From assembly GCF_900605495.1 (NCBI RefSeq), contig NZ_LR027603.1, positions 869,997 through 933,996 of the forward strand: 64,000 nucleotides of DNA, read 5' to 3'. The number at the start of each line of letters is the position of its first letter. Position 1 is the first letter of the stretch. A program made the translations under genes and the position numbers. Under the pieces are notes generated by a model. That model was not told where the DNA came from, made no database searches, and saw only the letters and a list, made by a program, of their open reading frames with translations. This DNA is from Bacilliculturomica massiliensis (GTDB lineage: Bacteria; Bacillota; Clostridia; Peptostreptococcales; Anaerovoracaceae). This document shows, in pieces, positions 62,650-64,000 of the stretch.

Positions 62650-62826
62650 GAATAGGCGAAAACAGCAAAAAAAATTGGATATCACCGAAAATCCCACGGA
62701 AATGGGAGAAAAACTCGTGATATTCGCTGTGAAATAGGTGAAGTAACAATAAATAAATGGATTCTCGCCTATTTGAAAGCTCTTTTTGGGTGAGATCGAG
62801 AAAAAAATCTGGATTTCGCCTATCAC
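62650..62826 (+). repeat. AGGTGAAA-family inverted repeats, nested set
   Basis: GAATAGGCGAAAA (62650-62662) has its inverted partner TTTCGCCTAT at 62814-62823. Between them AAATAGGTG (62732-62740) pairs with CGCCTATTT (62766-62774). The core AATAGGTGAA matches the repeats near 33.3 kb and 43.4 kb. Confidence 0.7.
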
Positions 62827-62873
62827 CCGCTGAGATCCCCCGCCGATCGCAGACCGAACAGCCTGAGGAGAGG

Positions 62874-63056
62874 GAGACCGGCCAGCTCCGGGAAGTCAGC
62901 GGCCCTGGGGAGAGGGAGACCGGCTATCCGCCGGAAATCAACAGTCAACGAGAGACCGGCCAGCTCCGGGAAGTCAGCGGCCCTGGAGAGAGGGAGCCCG
63001 GCCATCCGCCGGAAACCAACAGTCAACGAGAGACCGGCCAGCTCCGGAAAGTCAGC
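62874..63056 (+). repeat. 78-bp tandem repeat upstream of yqfC
   Basis: GAGACCGGCCAGCTCCGG starts units at 62874, 62952 and 63030: two full 78-bp units and a partial third. An open frame 62757-63113 runs through it and would read a 26-residue repeat (RETGQLREVSGPGE, then RETGYPPEINSQ and variants). The frame has no good ribosome site, so I do not call it a gene. Confidence 0.85.
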
Positions 63057-63080
63057 AGTCTCCGGGAGCCCGCTTCATCT

Positions 63081-63105
63081 GCCGGGAATGCCCGGCCTCC
63101 TTTTT
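63081..63105 (+). terminator. Terminator upstream of yqfC
   Basis: GCCGGG (63081-63086) pairs with CCCGGC (63091-63096), followed by CTCCTTTTT. CATATAAT at 63107-63114 right after it resembles a SigE-type -10 and could start yqfC, but no clear -35 was found. Confidence 0.6.
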
Positions 63106-63158
63106 ACATATAATGAAGGGATAGAAGTGATTTTATGGCAGAAGGAGGCCGTTTGAAT

Positions 63159-63419
63159 ATGGGAATGAAAGATGAAATGCTGTTTGACTTCAGCCTGCGT
63201 CTGCCGCGCGTACTGATCAGCGGGAGAAACGGAGTGCTGGACAACGTGAAGAAGATCGTGCTCATCAGCGACACCAGCATCGTCGTAGACTGCGGCAGGA
63301 AGTTCACGGGCGTGTCCGGCGCCGGGCTGACGGTAGACTGGCTGGGGGAGGAACGCATGCTGATCTCAGGGGAGATCCGGTCGGTGGAATTTTACGGAGG
63401 AGACGGCGATGAGAATTGA
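63159..63419 (+). CDS. yqfC: Sporulation protein YqfC
   Basis: 86 residues from ATG 63159 (GGAGG 10 bp upstream); ATG 63135 is an alternative. LFDFSLRLPRVLISGRNGVLDNVKKIVLIS and the C-terminal VDWLGEERMLISGEIRSVEFY are typical of the YqfC/YabP family, expressed in the mother cell in Bacillus. Small beta-rich protein, role unknown. Overlaps the yqfD start by 11 bp. Confidence 0.93.
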   Translation: MGMKDEMLFDFSLRLPRVLISGRNGVLDNVKKIVLISDTSIVVDCGRKFTGVSGAGLTVDWLGEERMLISGEIRSVEFYGGDGDEN

Positions 63420-64000
63420 TGCTGATTTTCTGAAGCACAGCGTCCGTCTGCGCGTGGAGGGCTTTGAGCAGCAGAAGCTGTTGTCCGCCTGCCTGAGCCG
63501 GCATATTCTGGTGAAGGATATTCGCTTCGAGAATGAGATATCCATGACCCTGCGGATCTCCAGGAGGGATGTGGCGCAGTTTAAAAAGACTGCCGGAAGC
63601 AGATACCGCATTACTGTGCTGGCCGAGGTGGGAGCGCGCCCTGTGGCCGGAAGGCTCTTTGCGAAAAAGAGTACGATCCTGGGTCTTGTGGTGTTTGCAG
63701 CGCTGCTGTTTTACCAGAGTTCCTTTGTTTCGGAGATCCGGATCTACGGCTACGAGATCAACCAGGAATCGGAAGTCCGGGCGGCGCTGGAGGAGGCGGG
63801 GCTCTATGAGGGGGCCAGCAAAAGCGTGGATCTGAACGACGTGGAAGCGCAGATGTACGGAAAACTAGATAATCTTAGCTGGATCGGGATAAAATACATA
63901 GGGAACATGGCAGAGGTCACCATGGTGGAAGGTTCGTCGGCCCCGGAGAAAATGCCGGTGGGCGGACCGGCCAACGTGGTGGCTGACAAAGCGGGCTACA
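63409..64000 (+). CDS. yqfD: Sporulation protein YqfD, 3' end outside window
   Basis: Begins at ATG 63409, 9 bp after GGAGG, inside the end of yqfC. 197 residues are visible, open to the window edge. The cytoplasmic N-terminal part (about 1-80) is followed by one membrane helix (ILGLVVFAALLFYQSSFV, about 87-104) and the extracytoplasmic part with LSWIGIKYIGNMAEVTMVE, the YqfD hallmark. Sporulation stage IV family, mother-cell membrane. yqfC-yqfD order is universal in spore-formers. Confidence 0.93.
   Translation, partial: MRIDADFLKHSVRLRVEGFEQQKLLSACLSRHILVKDIRFENEISMTLRISRRDVAQFKKTAGSRYRITVLAEVGARPVAGRLFAKKSTILGLVVFAALLFYQSSFVSEIRIYGYEINQESEVRAALEEAGLYEGASKSVDLNDVEAQMYGKLDNLSWIGIKYIGNMAEVTMVEGSSAPEKMPVGGPANVVADKAGY

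Noticed and set aside
62874-63056. CRISPR array
   Set aside because: The 78-bp units are contiguous tandem copies with no unique spacers.

Overview
The window is a GC-rich stretch of chromosome from an endospore-forming anaerobic member of the Bacillota, class Clostridia. This rests on gpr, spoIIP, yqfC and yqfD, a CIRCE-controlled hrcA-grpE-dnaK-dnaJ operon, PASTA-kinase and SigI/RsgI genes, strong Shine-Dalgarno sites and sigma-A promoters. I cannot resolve genus or family from the sequence alone.

Layout. 1-1.3 kb: a cut-off old-yellow-enzyme-type reductase and a MarR regulator. 1.4-3.3 kb: sixteen tightly packed tRNA genes, all with encoded CCA, and no rRNA. 3.4-7.0 kb: a four-gene ABC efflux operon that contains its own TetR-type repressor, with a perfect 20-bp palindrome at the promoter. 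7-12 kb: thymidine kinase, an SLH-domain surface protein, a TIGR01212-type radical SAM protein, queH and asnA. 12-22 kb: the conserved block priA-def-fmt-yugP-rsmB-prpC-prkC-rsgA-rpe (replication restart, formyl-Met metabolism, rRNA modification, Ser/Thr phospho-signalling). 22-64 kb: the conserved clostridial series rpsT, gpr-spoIIP-lepA-hemW, hrcA-grpE-dnaK-dnaJ-prmA, rsmE, mtaB-hit-rpsU-yqeY-yqfC-yqfD.

That last series is interrupted by three accessory segments. A (28.6-37.1 kb): glycerol kinase, an HTH-less CRP-like protein, a CDF-type transporter, ROK glucokinase, a SigI/RsgI pair whose anti-sigma protein has a histidine-rich tail, a secreted His/Cys-repeat protein and a cytidylate-kinase-like protein. 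B (43.4-50.2 kb): a LysR regulator divergent from a crotonase-sucC-sucD-nhaC operon, then two small membrane proteins. C (51.3-59.4 kb): a membrane-bound lipase-like protein, an MtaA/CmuA-type methyltransferase with a family-1 ABC importer, and a fused M23-NodB wall enzyme.

The accessory segments hold most of the unexplained material. The SigI/RsgI locus with two His-rich exported domains looks like a metal-linked variant of a known signalling system. The crotonase has Gln where the second catalytic Glu should be. A family of AATAGGTGAAAA inverted repeats sits in at least three intergenic places. Several minisatellite-like tandem repeats (periods 19, 27, about 34, 57 and 78 bp) occur in or beside genes. 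All functional statements are from reading the sequence; no database search was run.
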